DNA of 64,000 nt from Caprimulgus europaeus (GCA_907165065.1 OU015524.1:38755295-38819294); one strand, 5' to 3'. Shown: positions 35,301 through 49,544, counted from the first letter of the stretch. The notes: a model not told the origin generated them from the sequence alone. Numbers and translations are program-made.

Positions 35301-38300
35301 TTTGTCTTGGAAAGAGGCAAGCAAAGATTAACAAAAGCTTTGTTCTTAACATTATTCTGTAAGTCATCTAGATTTGCTGGTATCTATCTCAACATTACTA
35401 GTTGCATCCTAACTATAATAAAACCTTTGGCTTGTTTTGAAAATACATCTTGTCTCCTCAGTGTGGAATCACTTATGCTACTTCATCAGAAATAGCCAAA
35501 AGCTCGTCCTTGAGAGGCAGCTTGGAATAAGGGTCATCTGTAGTGTAATAGTGACAAGATGCTGCAGAATTTATCTGCATTCAGTCAATCAGAGAGGACT
35601 TTCAGTTCATTGTGGGAGAGAGAAAAGTGCAATGTCTGGTAGATATTCCTATTGCTAGCTGATCTGTGAAATATATTAATTAAAATGATGAATTGGTCCC
35701 CTTTCAATTTAATAATTTGATTAAAGAAAAAAAGTCTGCTAAGATCAAAGAGTAAAGCATATATTTCTTCACAAAGCAGTGTGTTTGTGTGATAGCTCAT
35801 CAGACACCAGGCTATACCATGAAGGTGCCTGCAACATGCTGGTTGCAGTATGTTCCTCAAAGAGATCATGCATGGTGTGGAGGATGTGTGCTGTACGTCA
35901 TGCTATTCCTCTGGGTCGCTGGATCACACTTAAAAGGCATAGCAATGGGCATGCCAGAAAGAAAGGTAGATTGGCATTCAAGAGGTTAATTAGAATGGGA
36001 AAGAGCAATTAAAGGGATGTGAGGAAGTCTTCATAAAACTGTAATTGAGTGCTTTTCATTAAATGATCTCATTAAACAAGGGAGAGAATTTTTTGTTGTT
36101 GTTGAAATTCTGAATCTCCTATTATGATTGTCTAATCAGCTTTCTCAAAGAAGAGTTATTACAATACCATAATTTTGAAACCTTTTGTTGTTCTCAAGAT
36201 ACTGCTAGGTATGTTTTATGTGGATGTGTTTTTCTTGGCCCCAAAATGGGGAAATAGAAGTGATAATATTACTTGGGTATGAATGTTGTTTGCCCAACCT
36301 ATGAAACAAATAAAGATTTAGCTTTTAGTTTCGGTAATTGCATCGTTGTATTATGCATATCGTATGATAATGTGGCTACTTGTGCAGAATACAAATCAAT
36401 ACCTCAACAGCAAGTAACAGATGGATGGCTTCTGCGAGAGAACTTTGTTGTCCATTTACTGATTGCAGTTAGTAGTTTATGTTAGCAGAGACATACCATA
36501 ACTACTGGTGCCAAAATAAACATCAGTTTGAATAGTGGTCCAGTGAGAACAGGTTCTTGCTGGTTTACTAGATAAGAGCAGTCGTGTCGACTGGTAGACT
36601 GACTCTTTGCTTTAAATTAAACAGTGTAGGGACTCAGAGAGAAGAAGGAAAGAAAAATTATTAACGTTACATTTGTGTTGGTATACAATACCTTATATAT
36701 TGTGAAGAAGTAAATTTTTTAAATCACAACAAATAAAGCCTGTCAAGGAAAAAAAAATAAGAATAGACACAGTGAAGTGCTGCTGATCTAAATCAAACAA
36801 GAAGCAATAGCTTTGCTTAATGTCATGCCATTCATATCCTCACTGTATATTGTTGTGTCAATTATTTCTGTTGTTTTTCTATTCTATCTCTGGATTAATG
36901 ACCCACAGAACTGCAGGAGCACGTGTGGAGAGAGGACGGCAAAACTCAGTGAGCACAAAATATTGTTGGCATAGAAAGTAATCAAAATTAAAGCAGAAGG
37001 AAAAGCTTCATATCTCTCTACTTCCCTTACCATGACCCTGGGTACTGTGTGCTGTAGCAGTAAATGCCTACACACTGATTAGATTATGAATTATTTTTGA
37101 AGTTATTGGTGTCCTTCCAAAATCTTTTAGAGTGATTTACATGTGTGAGTGTGTGACATACATCTCACGGATATGTTTACGCTGTTATTTTGGCTCATGC
37201 TCTATTTTGCACCGTGGCCCCAGCTCTCTGATTGTCTGGTGTCAGTTGTCTTCTGGCCTCCTCTTGGCACAAAACCAACTTGTTCCCTCTTAGAGGAAAC
37301 CCTGGCTGCTGAACACAGATATATTGACATAGTTTCCACATATCCACTGGGGCCTGCTTTCTCCAGAGCAGTGTAAATATAACCAACCTGGAAGGGCATG
37401 GGTACAAGCCAATATGTGCCATTTGCTGCCAATTTTTCTTCTATATTGCAAAAACAGTCTAGAGGCATCCACAGTATACCCTTACTGTAAACAGCATTGT
37501 TCTGATTAGTTATAGTAATAAAAGTCCATTTTTCTTAAATAAGCCTTCAATGAAGTGCTAACTAACTCTTAAGGATTTGGGAATCCTCATTGTGTAGCTT
37601 GTGTTTTCTACTATCAACATATGTGATTTATTGAAAAAATACATGGATGGGAGAAGAGAGAGATACAGTACATTTTAAAAGTGACAGGGAAGGTAGTATT
37701 TAATCTCCAACTCCTAGGCATAAGAAGGAAGGACCTTGTAGGAAATGTGGTTTTTCCCCTCCCGTCAGTAGGAGGTTTTGAGGGTGCCTTACCTGTATTT
37801 GCACTTGTGTTTTGCTCTTGAAGTCCAGCAGATACCATTACCCCTCAGCTGTGTTCTGGCAGCTGCACTGGCTACATGTGTACCCTCAGAATTTTGGGAA
37901 TATGGGAAATTATAGGGGGAAAGAAGTGGCCCAGAAGTGTAGCAAATGTTTTCTTTCATCTTTTAGCATTTATACCCATTATCTATTTTATTTAAGTAAA
38001 TTACTGAAGAAACAATGTATACCCAGACTTGTCCAGACCAACCACATGTACTGGAGACCAGCTGTGGCAAAATCAAACAAAAGGCACAGCACATTAATTC
38101 TTACCCCTTCCCTCAGACTTGGCTGCTTTTTTTTAGGCAGTACTGAATCTTGTAGTTCCTGTAAGGATTAGGAAGGTCCCAAAGACCGTTGAACTGATGC
38201 CTTGCTTTTGTTCCCTTCCAAGCAGGGGGAGAACAGGTCATCCACCTGCCACAATGCGTGCTGTGCCAGAGATCATGCATAGAAATAATGAGAACCACAG

Positions 38301-40207
38301 CTCCTGACAGCCTGCCTTTTTGGGGGAAAGGAGCAGGGAGCAGCATTTTTTTTTCTATAGAAGTATGTCAGAAAGCTCAAAGAAAATGCAGTGGTTTGTA
38401 TAGTATAGCATATGGAGAAGATACTCAGAATTCAGCCTGATGTATAGGTCACATATGCGAGAGGAAAAATCCAAAGCCCAGACTCTATGGTTTGCATCAT
38501 CATTGTTTATATTGTAGATTATGCTCATAGCTGGCTGAATTTGACTTGGAAATGTGTTTGACATTACATATATTCTTTGGCCCTTCTTTATCTTCTGCTG
38601 AGGAGGAAAAAATCAGCCACTACATCCTTAAACAAAGGTTGTGACTAAGGGTAGCCAGAGGCATACAGCACATAAAAATTGAATTATTGTAATAAATAAA
38701 ACTTAGTACTTTTCTTTTTTTCTGAATGCCCTTGCCAGACAGTCTTTCCTGATATCTTGCCAGCTAATTAGCATCTGGTGATAGTCATTTCATTTCAGGG
38801 TGGTAGCAAAGCTTAATTTATGCTGTTAATTACTTTCCATCAATTTTCCCATCTTTGAAAGGACAGTATATGTATCTGTACTATTACTGAACAGAAGAAA
38901 ACCCTCCTAGATGAAGTGAAAAAAGAAAAGTAGTTTGTCTTCTCTCAATAATTGTAATGTTTTCTAAGAGAATGAGACTGGATTATGACACATTTCATTT
39001 TAAGTGTAAATGCTAATTCAAATTGATTGTAAATTCTAGCAAAAATCGTAAAGGCAACATGCAACTCAGAGAATTGTTTCCAAATTAATTTCTGGAATCT
39101 TTCTAGATGCAATTAAAATGTTTTAAAAAGTTAAAACACAGATAAAGACTTTTGATTTAGTCATTAGACAGAAAAACAATTCTAAAACAATGAGATCTTT
39201 ATAATATGACCTATTAATGATATCTAATGGAAATAATTGAGGAGACAGCATAATGCAGCTATGCAATGAATACTCTGAAATATATGATTGTCTGAAAGCT
39301 GATGAGATGACAAGCTGTATAAAATTACTGTATAAACACAACTTGACTATAGAGTACAGACAACAGTTTATTTAATTGTAGATTTCGATTTAGTGGAACT
39401 CATACCTTATATCTGTTCTTTTGCTTTCTGATGGATGCAAATGTAGCACTTTGTGCATATCCCTATTTTGTAAAGGTCTGTCTCACTTCCTTGCTGATGG
39501 AAAGTGAGGACGAGGAATGGAGGAAGGCTGCCAAAGTGATTTTTATTAGTGGGATCGTTGCAAACCTAATGGAGGCTCCCCCTGAAGTGTCGCCAAGATA
39601 GTCACTGAAGTCTATTTATTTTGGGCTGTGTAGATGTGGAAGCTTGTCAGTAGCACTCAGCTCTTGTGCTTTCTTCTCACTGGATTTGCAAAATTGTCGT
39701 CCAGCTCCAAACTTGAGGTGATGCTGATTTCTGCGAAGGGTAAAGAGTCCTCTTTTTAGTTCAGACTTGGTCAACTCATCAGCAAGCTCCCTCCTGAGGG
39801 ATGAAAACACCTCAGACACTAGAGAGATGCAGGTATGGATGTGTCCCCTCCCTCCCTACCTCCCATTAGTGCAAATACACAGAGTGCATCACTCAGGAGT
39901 GTGCTTGCTGTGTGAACTGAGGGGAAGACCAGGCCAGTCATCCATGGCCTACCACTTTGAACACTATCACCAAGAGCTTACAGTATGATGTGGGAAGCAA
40001 ACGTGGGATGAGTGCTTCATTTGGATTGTTTCACTATTAGTTGCCTAATTCAGCCAAAACTGGTTGAAGAAAGAGGAGCAAGTTATGCTTCAGCAGTATT
40101 TATCCTTCTTAAGAGTGTTGTAGCTATTGACTATTGGTAAAGGATACATGATGAAATTAGCATGTGGTAAAATCAAAGTAAAACAAAGAAGCCATTTCTC
40201 TGCATGC

Positions 40208-40290
40208 TATGTTATTAATCAGTGGAAATCCTTGCCACGGGACATTGTGGATATTAAAAGGTTACATGAATTCTTGAGAGTACTCTTTTG
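40208..40290 (+). mobile_element. Ancient CR1 ORF2 C-terminal fragment, sense
   Basis: The frame starting AAT at 40217 reads NQWKSLPRDIVDIKRLHEFL, then RVLF and a stop. It matches the CR1 ORF2 tail, in which HWNxLPREVV is followed by a hydrophobic FKxxLDxFL helix. At DNA level the piece GGAAATCCTTGCCACGGGAC resembles the GGAACTCCCTGCCACAGGAT block of old reptile-bird CR1 families. No 3' terminal repeat is visible, so the copy is worn and short. Confidence 0.58.
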
Positions 40291-41003
40291 AGAATTAATA
40301 AATGCATGAAAGCATGCTTGGCTTAAGAAAAGCTCTGACTAGAAATGTTTTGAGAATAGGAGAGTACTTGGAGGAAGCATAGTTTGTCCTCTTCATGTGC
40401 TCATTCCTGAGGCTTTCACTTAGCCACATTCCTCATCGCTCTATTCTTAATATTAAAAGCATTTTGACAGTTACTTCCCACCCTTCTTTCCCAAACAAGC
40501 CAGGTTTTTCCCAGCTTGTGGTAAACAGGCAAGACGACCACTCTCTAGTAATGATTGTCACTCCAGTCACTTGTTTTATTTTAGTCATTTGCTATTAATA
40601 ATACAATTTAATTAATACAAGCGAGTCATTCTCCTCCAAAAAAACATTGTAAAAATAGATGTAAAACTATCCTAGCAAAAATATCTTAAAATGAAGAGAG
40701 TTTGTTTCTTTTTAGTCCTCATTATATGTTTAGACTGGTGACTTAAGCTGGCATCCAGACTGATTCATTTTACATTTTCTTTTGACACAGTGAAGGTAGA
40801 ATGACTAGCATCATAGATTAAAGTGTTCTATGGCCCGAGGTAGAGCCAAAATCTTCAGTGATATCCTTTATAATATGAGACAACAAACCACAACAATAAT
40901 TGCTATGTCAGGCCCATGGATGTGTGTCTGAGTTATAATACAACTTTGAAAAGATAATTAGCTTTGATTTAAAGGCATCAGGCAATGTTAAAGCTTCTGC
41001 ATT
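40291..41003. other. Unique non-coding sequence
   Basis: Nothing recognisable. The 67-codon frame at 40395-40598 shows no family features. Confidence 0.5.
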
Positions 41004-41072
41004 TCAGTGTGGTGTTGCAGTGGTTAAACCTCTAGCCTGACTTTGGTTAGCTTCAGTTTCCACTGATGTGAA
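41004..41072 (-). repeat. Possible antisense MIR-like SINE remnant
   Basis: The plus strand reads TCAGTGTGGTGTTGCAGTGG, then TTAAACCTCTAGCCTGACTT and CTTCAGTTTCC. It recalls the antisense SINE start GCAGTGTGGCCTAGTGGTTA and, after a deletion, CCTCAGTTTCC. The homologous part is short, so a chance match is possible. Confidence 0.33.
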
Positions 41073-41317
41073 TTGTCATGAGTTTGTCAGAGGAAAAAGC
41101 AAAGAATCTCTTCCATAATGAGGCTATGCACTAATTGCCTCCTTGTCATATCTTAAATAAACTAAATAGGCTGTTTGAAGTACATGCTTCTTGAGTCATT
41201 GGCTTAAGATCATTGAATCTTGCTGAGGGGAAGAAGTACCTACCTTGCTGGTGTGTAAGTCAGTGCTTGCCTGATGGTGACTGGAAAATAGTCTAACTTG
41301 AGTCCCACTTTGTTAGA

Positions 41318-41413
41318 CATTTCCATGGATAAAGAATGCTCTCAAAGCTGAAAGTGTGAATTAATCATTTCCATGGACAAAGAATGCACTCAAAGCTGAA
41401 AGTGTGAATTAAT
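41318..41413. repeat. Two-copy tandem duplication, 48-bp unit
   Basis: The unit beginning CATTTCCATGGA occurs at 41318-41365 and 41366-41413. The copies differ at only two positions (GGAT/GGAC and TGCTCT/TGCACT). It does not maintain an open frame. This is a relatively young local duplication. Confidence 0.9.
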
Positions 41414-43638
41414 GGTGTCCAAGGCCTGTAGAGAGGGAAAGACCTTCCCAAAACAATTTTTGTATAGAGTTTCTGATGCTGGAGTTAGCAGCAGCTGTGT
41501 TCAGCAAAGTAGGAGATGGTTATACTGTGGCATTTAATTTTTTTCCACTATGAAACTGTGAGACTGAAAGACGTGTGAAATTTTTCTCCCTGGATGTTGA
41601 CCAAAATCAGTATTGCTCTCTGTGGGCTTCTTGTGTGATCTGCTTATTTTTCAGTTTCCTAGCTGATCTAATTCCTTTTGCGGTGCTCATCCAGACCTAA
41701 TTGACTGTGCATATAGTCTGTGTAGTGATAGCTTGGCTGAGCACAAAAGGTAAACACATGACTCTTGCCGTCCATATGCTTAGTCCTCACATCAGTCTTG
41801 TCCTAAGAACAAATTGAAGAAGTTACCTCATAGGCTTTCTCCAAGTCATGGCTGACAACAGCTGTGCTGCTCCTTCAGCAACTATGATTTTCCCTAATGC
41901 AAGGTGAATCCTATTTCTTTGCTGATGTGTATTTCTAGTGCATGGTGGACTAGCTTGCATCCTAGACAGTTACACCCATAAGCAGATCTACTGATGTCAG
42001 TGAAAACAAGCCTCAGAAAGGAAATGGCTATTTAGCTATTATTATCTGCTTGTTTATCATCATTATGTAATGTGGCTAACTTTGGGGAATGGCTCTGGAC
42101 ATCACCTCTAGGGACACCAGGTTTGATCTTTGACTGAGAAGTGGTTGAGGCAGTTTTACTTTGGCCTTGGTCTTGATATAAGGAAAGAGATTTTTAGACT
42201 TGCATTTGTTGTTTGAAAAAAATACTGCTAATTTGCCATTAAATATTATTGTTCATATTGAAAGGGTAATAGATCACAATCAGATATTTGGATCTGTGAA
42301 AGAGCATTCCACTTTTGAACTTTTGGGTGTGATGGATTTGCGGGTCACAATGATTCAGTCTGAATCATCTTTCATGTGTATCATGGAATTGCTGATAAGT
42401 TTGTTTTGTCTATACTGGCATGAGGAAGAGGAGAAAACAATCTGCTGAAGCTGACATGAAGGGCACAAATGTTGGTGATGAATGATGTTCCCTCTGTAAC
42501 CTGTTAGCTTGAAGGAGGACAGGTAAATGTCTCTTTTTCTCGCAGGTCCTTTTAGCTGGCCAATGTGCCCTCTCTTTGGATGGGTTAGTTACCTGTGTTT
42601 TTGGGCTGTATCACTTCCCTGATGCAAGATGTGTGGAAGAGAAGAAGTGGCTCTTCAATGTTAGTTCATCCAGGCAGACTGTCACTGCAAACCACTTAAG
42701 CAAAAGTCAGTGTCAGCCTGTGCCTTCATCTCTATTTTCATCCATTTAAGTTCACTGGATGGTATCCCGATTTTCCTGTACAACGCATAGAATAATGCAA
42801 GTGGCATAGAAGCTGGGGCACATCTGGTGAAATCAAGTGTCTGTTTATAATGCTACAGTGTCAACAAAGTCTGAAACTTAAGTAGATTGTACTCTGCTTG
42901 ATCTGCACTCACTCAGATCAGCTGTAAATTTGTGAAACATCTTTGTTTATTGTATTTCCAAATAATATATTTAATTTATATGTACTCAGTGGAGTCTTGA
43001 TTTGTATGAATGTTTATCCCACAGGCAGTGTTAAGTATCTTGCAAGCAAATCTGTCTGTGCCCTTCATGATGTTCATTTCCCTATGTAGCCCACTCAAGA
43101 CTGGGTCTCAGCAAAGGAAATGCTGAAAATGCACAGTGCTTCAAGAGTATACAAGCTGTTTGTCTACAGATTTGCATTTTTGTGTCTGGTTTTCATGGCA
43201 CACTGAAGAGAACAGATCAAAGTGACAGATTCTGTAATTTCATTACCTTTGTGTTCCACAGTTTCTGTTTGTGCCTGTTCTCAGTAGAATAGCACTGGGA
43301 CCAAAACACAGATTTGGAAAATCTTTGAAGTTTGGAACATATGGGAGGAAGAACAGTCTTGTGACAGTAGACTTTGCTTGAAAGTTAAACTGGTAATTTA
43401 ATATACAGACTGCATTATGGAAACTATTCATGTTAAAAGCATTGACAAAGCATCAATTCTTAAACAAAAACCAAATTCTGTCTTAGATTTGCACAAACTC
43501 TCTGTTCTTATTTTGGCAGTGAATGAGTGTGGAGTCTCTATTCAAGACCATGGTGTTTCCCAAGCCTAATTGAATAGTTTTGTTTGTTTTGTGGGGAGGA
43601 GAGGGGTAAAAGATCTTTGCAGAATCAGTTTGTCATTT

Positions 43639-43678
43639 AAAAAAAAAAAAAGAAAAAAAGAAAAAAAAAGGAAAAAAG
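43639..43678. repeat. A-rich low-complexity tract
   Basis: Runs of 7-13 A are broken by single G or GG. No element body with a tail orientation is evident upstream. Confidence 0.85.
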
Positions 43679-45875
43679 CAGCTTTTTTACCCAGATTAAT
43701 GAACACATATTGCTGATGGACCTGTTTTTCTCAGAGGAAGAAAACAAGGGGTAGTGTTGAAAGCTGTGATGAGCCCACTCCCATCCAAATGTCCAACAAA
43801 ATTTTAATATAACCTTTTTTATCCTAGAACCATCTTTTGATGTTCCTTAGTGCTTTGCATTCTGTCTAGTTATTAGCAGCAAACTTTATATAAAGCAGCT
43901 GAGAAATACTGCCAGGACAGAATCTAAATTGGGTTACATCCTTTTGAATCTGTTCAAATGATATACAAAGAAGATAGTTTCCAGTTCAGGTACAAAATGT
44001 CATGTCTTTCTAAGCTGAAAAGTGTTTATTTTACTGAATTTTCACAAAGCACCACAGAGTACACAAAGTGATGAGGATTACTGTCAGAAGTTTAGTGTGC
44101 TTTTAATTGTCCTTGAAATCAGGAATAGGCATTAAAGATCATGTTTTAGCTAAGTCTGGATTCTCTTGGAAGATCAAATCCTTAAATTTGTGGTAGGATT
44201 GTTATTCCCAATTTTAAAAATTTTTTACTTTACTTTTTTTTCTCTGAAAAACAAGTTGAATATAATTCATAAAATAGTGTATTGTTTTATCTGTGAGTAT
44301 TGACATGTATTTCTAGTTTAAAAGTGGTGGTTTATATTTTAAAATTCCTAAATACATGGTAATTTTTGTGTACTTCTTCTGAATATTTTTTTAGATTAAG
44401 TATAGACCAAATTCTAAAAATAATAAATGTAACTTCAGTTTGTATAGGAACAGGTGAATGATCTACCAAAAAAGAACATGTGACAGTTTGCCATTTCTAA
44501 TAATCTTCAAAAATAGCTCTTCATGGATCAATATTTGGTCTGATGCAAAGTGTGTGATGCGGTTAATTTATCCAGACAGTTTCACTGAAACTGAATAGCC
44601 TATATTAATTCTTAAAGCTCAGAGAAAAAGTGACTGAAAATGAGAAATGACTTAAAAGACAAATTTGAAAGTAATCCTTCACTATTTAATATTAAGTCCT
44701 CTGTTTGATTCATGGTAAAAATTTATATTCAAATCTGAGTCATTGCAGTGAGAGCTCCTTATATCCAGGAAAACCCTGAAATGTTTGATTGATGAGCAGT
44801 ATCGGACAGAATGTAAATTTCCATGCATACTGCTTTTAAATTTAGGAAAAATTAAACATTTTAGTTTTGAAAATTTTAAAGCTGAAAATAGATGCAACAT
44901 GGTAAATGTGATCCTTATTTTGTTCCTATTTCAGATTCCATTAAAGTTAACTTTAATACCAGTGCTTTCGTTAGTGATATGTTTTGAATTAGAAATTAGA
45001 TGTTATATACTTTCAAATAAGGAAATTAAATTTTATGTATTTTTCTTAACTGTGGAGAATTCCCTCTCCATGTGCCATAGGAAAATCTAGTTCTGTTGAT
45101 TATGATCTCTGTGAAAATAAATATTTGTAAAATCAGACTATATTTCACTTAGGACTTAAAGTGATTTGCGATCCTTTCCCTCTTTGTTCCCAGGCCTGAA
45201 CCTCTTTCCTCCTAAAGGGTATTATCATGTCTAGAGCAGGCAGGTCACCTCTCTTCACCATCTCCATGGCACTGTACCACCTCAGTGGATACAGAAGCAA
45301 TGCAGGGATGGCCTTAAAGTATCCAAAGTACTAATGAAAGTATCTGTGCTTATAACCAGGGATTTAGAAACAGACGGGACCACTCTTGTACCTTTGTCCA
45401 TGAAAAAGCAGAGTCCAAATCCAATGCCTGTGGGATAATGATGCAACTGCCTGTTTGTAGAGGGTCAGCCAGATGCAGGCAGTACTTTCATCCTATTTTG
45501 AAGATTGAAGTGCGATTTAAATTGTCCTGTGTTCTGCCTTCACAAGGTAGGTGAAAGTTTGGGCCCTGCTCCTTGTCTTACGTAAGTGAGTCCTTGGTTC
45601 TCTTTTCTGGGACTGGATGGAGACACTCTCTAGCTCCTCAATTCTTATCTCAGGTCAGTCAGCTGGGGAAATTTCTCAGTGTCATCTCCCAGACTGTGCC
45701 AGACCCCCTCCCCCTTTATTCTTTTCCACTCCTGCCTCATGTTCCACATAAGTAAGAAATGGAGTCCTTCTTGCCCACATTGATGTTGCTGTGAAGGTTG
45801 AATGCTTCACAAGGCTGTGGTGCCCTCAGATATCAGAGTAACACAGACCAAGGAAGTAACAAAGAATAATCAATA

Positions 45876-45889
45876 TTTTTTTTTTTTTT
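45876..45889. repeat. Poly-T tract
   Basis: Fourteen uninterrupted T. Confidence 0.8.
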
Positions 45890-48800
45890 ATATGAATGTT
45901 AGTGTCCATTCCTCATGATTCCCTACATGTATTTTAGCTTTTAATCTCTACATGTCTTGCCTGTCTTCTTGATGTGTTCCTGATGCCTGCTCCTAAAGAC
46001 TGCATGCTGGTAACAAGCAGCTGGTAACATCACTACTCGTTACTGGGGCCCTGCCTCTTCCTGCACAGTGCAGACACCCAGGATGGCACAATGATCAAGC
46101 AGCAGCTTCCTTTCTTGGCTTTTTGGTCACTTTGGAAATTTATAAAATGCAAGAATCCACCTTACAGTTGTAAATAAATGTACACTAATGCTGTTGTCAT
46201 GTCATCAAACCTGTTTCTTGCATGTATGAATGTGTGTCAATACACACATGCGCATCTTAATTTTTACTGGCACACGTACACATAAGTGTCCAAAAGTGCT
46301 CACCTCTGTTTATATCCCATAAAGTTCTGTGCTTGTCAAATGTACAGGAAAAAATGTGCATATGAAGATTTTTTTCCAGATGCTCAGATTTTAGTTTACT
46401 TTGTAAATTCTGTCTTTATATCTGAGCTTTTTGTTACAGTTTTATTTTGATCCTCGTGGCCACTCCATTGCAGTGAGATTTTGATGTCTGGAATATGACA
46501 TTTCTATGCATGATTTTCAATTTCAGATAGAACTGGCTAAATGTATACATTTTGGTGGTTTGGATACTATCTAAAGATTACTTAAAACCTCTGGACTGTG
46601 TGTTTTGGCAGCAGTTTTGTCCTCTGACAGACCAGCCTGAATGAAGGAAAATAGAGATGAGCAGATAAACTTGAAGGAGCTCTTTGTGAATGCTGATGTT
46701 AGGATGATTCTCCATGAGCTCCATCTATATTCAGTGGAGGAGCGGGAATTTATCTTCCAGAGGGAGATTCAGAACAGTTAAAACAGGCTTCTGTCATGAA
46801 TGTTTTTCTCTCCATTGACTGGAGTCTGTTTAGACTCATTAGCCACATGGGATTAAATTAACCTTGATGAGTATTCTTTCTGATGGGCTGAGTTTCAGTC
46901 ACTAGAAAAGTTGATACACTAATAGTATCTCTGTATCTTGGGCAATTTACCCTCAAGATGGGCAAATTAAGCGGCATTATGAAGTTCTTTGTAGATCATT
47001 TTGCATTAGGGTTGTGTATTTCAGAGCGTACTTTGATCCATATTACCATATATAGGACAGATTAATGAACACATGGAAAAAGTTTTAAAACAACAGGAAG
47101 ACAGAAGGAAAAGTAAACAGTCTTTCTTTAACCACTGGGTTTCTGACACAAGATCTTAAATTTGTAATTTTTTTTCATTAAAGTAGGTGTGCATCGAATT
47201 TTCATTTATTGAGTGAAAATGGAAAGGTGGAAAAGGCAATCTTATATCTGAAGATGTTCATGGTAGGAAAAGTAACCCTCACAGTTGGAAAATCATCAGG
47301 TGGCAGCTGCCTAATATCTGAATATACTGACCTTTCTTGGCATTGTGGATTACAAGAAAGTTTGTAGGAAACAAGAGCTAGAGTACTGAGTGCTAAGGGA
47401 ATGTTAAATACAAACAGTAAAACTCATGCAATGTTATGATTGCAAGTAGAACAACAAAATGGAAAGTGCAATACAAACTGATGCATGATATATGCATTAT
47501 ACATTAATTACATCATTGAGTACTGCTGGTGATTTTTATGTTTATCTGTTATATTACTGAAGAAAGACGTGTTTTCTCTTACCATTTGAGTGAGTGATTT
47601 AATGCAGAAGAAATATTTTTATCCATATTTTCTTTATGTGAAGATTTATCTGTTAAATGGAACACTGTAGGAAAATGAGAATGTGACTGACTCAATCTGT
47701 TTCATATCGATTTAAAAAACCTGAAATTGTGTTCTTTTGCTTGATATGATGTTATGACGTTCTCTCTGGTAGAGAACAACTTTTATAATGCAATGTGACA
47801 TACCTTTCTGAGGGTGTTATGGGAACCACATGCCTCGGGGGTTCCCTGGAGGCCCTCTGATGTAGGGAATGTGCAGTCTTGCTGGGAAGCCCAGCTCTTT
47901 TGGAAAAATAACACCATGTTCTCAGACTGTCACTGCTGTTAAGCTGGTGCATCGCAATGGGAAAGAGCAGGTTGATACTTGTGGAGTATTCTCAGGTAGT
48001 AGTTAATGGGGAGATTGTTTCAACTCTTGTAACTTAAATATAACATGGAAACTAGCAAACATGAGAGGTTGGAAGAGCACTGCTAGACTTCCCTGGGAGT
48101 GCTGTTGTGCCAGGTTGTCTCCTACAACAGGTAAAGTATGTCTGGCTCGTGAAAATCATATTTCTTTCCTGTCGTCAAAGAGGTGGGGTAACAGGGAACA
48201 TTAAAACTGACTTGAGATAAAGTATTTCAAATTGGCTAAAGAAATAAATATTACCTTTGGAAGCTTCATTTCCTTGGTTTTAATTAGGAGTGCTCACCTT
48301 AAGCACTTGCTACTTGTCATTTAAAAGTGCTTTAGAGGTTGTATGATACAAAAAGATCAGAAATATTTTTAATCAAAAGAGGGAAATATTTCTCCTGCTT
48401 TTTCTGTGTGTGTGTCTGTATGTATGTGTAGGAGCATGTTTGCAATTCAGTGGCCTTAAGACTTGATCAAGCAGATGCAGAGCACGCTAATGCTGTTTCA
48501 GCTGTGCCCTGAACTGAACTATGTGCTTGAGTTTTTGCTGAGATTATAGCAATAAATAATTTTTTTTTTAATGTCCAGGAGTATTCTAGGAGTATTATAC
48601 AAAGCTATTTTTTTCGATAAGAGGATAGCCAGTACATACTGTTGGGAACAGTATAGAGGGCTACATGTGGTTCATGGTCTTTATGTGAGATCCCATGAAA
48701 ATCATGTGAATCTGATCCATTTGCTCTGATAAAGAATGAGATCAGTGGGATTTAACATCTGACATGCTTCTCTTCTGCCGCTAAACATCTATATTCTCCC

Positions 48801-49544
48801 AGTTCCACAATATTCACATGACTGAATACTCTTTTTAAGCAGTGACTTCATATATTTTGATTAAAAACCAGAAAGACAGGAAATGAGATGAGACACAGAT
48901 CTCAGATCTCACTTTAAGGAAAATGTTTCGTGTTTAAGAAAGGACTGTTTTGGGGTTTTTTTGAAATATTATGCCAAGACAAGTGATTCAGAAGGGATAA
49001 CTATATGAGCAGATTTACCTAAGCAAACGCAATTCTCTCCCTGCTTCCCTCAAAAAAGTTGCTGATGCTCATGAAGACACTTAAAAAAAAATAAAGAAAT
49101 CAGAAATGTCTTTAAAACTTTTTTTAATATCAGTTCAACTCACACCATTAATTTCTAAAAATAGTTCATAAGATCATAACAAGCAATCAAGCAAATATTT
49201 CAAAATACTAAAATTGCTTTCTGTGTAAATTTCATGTTAATAAATTGAGAATAATTTGATTAAGGGATTAGCAGCATTTAGTCTTTGCAACAGTGATGTA
49301 TTGGATAGTAGTAGTCAAAGTACTGGACACTTCAAGATGGAAATGGTGACACTCAAAAAATATCTTAAGCTTTTATTTTTACACTCCAATTAATTCTACA
49401 GTAGCATATAAAGGCCTTGAATTTGGAGTAGTGCCACCCTGTGCTAGATCTGCCCAAGCGCGTTATGTGAATTGGATTCTTCCTGGAAGATACAATGGAA
49501 ATAGCCAAGGCATATAATTCGAGGGGGACTTGAGGGGTGGGAAG

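Larger units (their letters stand above)
29404..40207. other. Unique non-coding sequence, about 10.8 kb
   Basis: No gene or clear interspersed repeat is recognised. The longest frames (31279-31701 minus, 140 codons; 37812-38171 plus, 119 codons; 30886-31239 plus, 117 codons) have no domain, signal or membrane pattern that suggests a known family. There are simple repeats at 30519-30532 and 32231-32303. An AT-rich block near 38735-38870 with several ATTA cores is a candidate conserved element. Confidence 0.5.
41414..49544. other. Unique non-coding sequence, about 8.1 kb
   Basis: No gene or clear transposon. Frames of 60-101 codons are scattered and featureless. Low-complexity tracts lie at 43639-43678 (A-rich) and 45876-45889 (T14). 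A short inverted repeat (ATGTGTGT, spacer CAAT, ACACACAT) is near 46228-46247. Confidence 0.5.
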
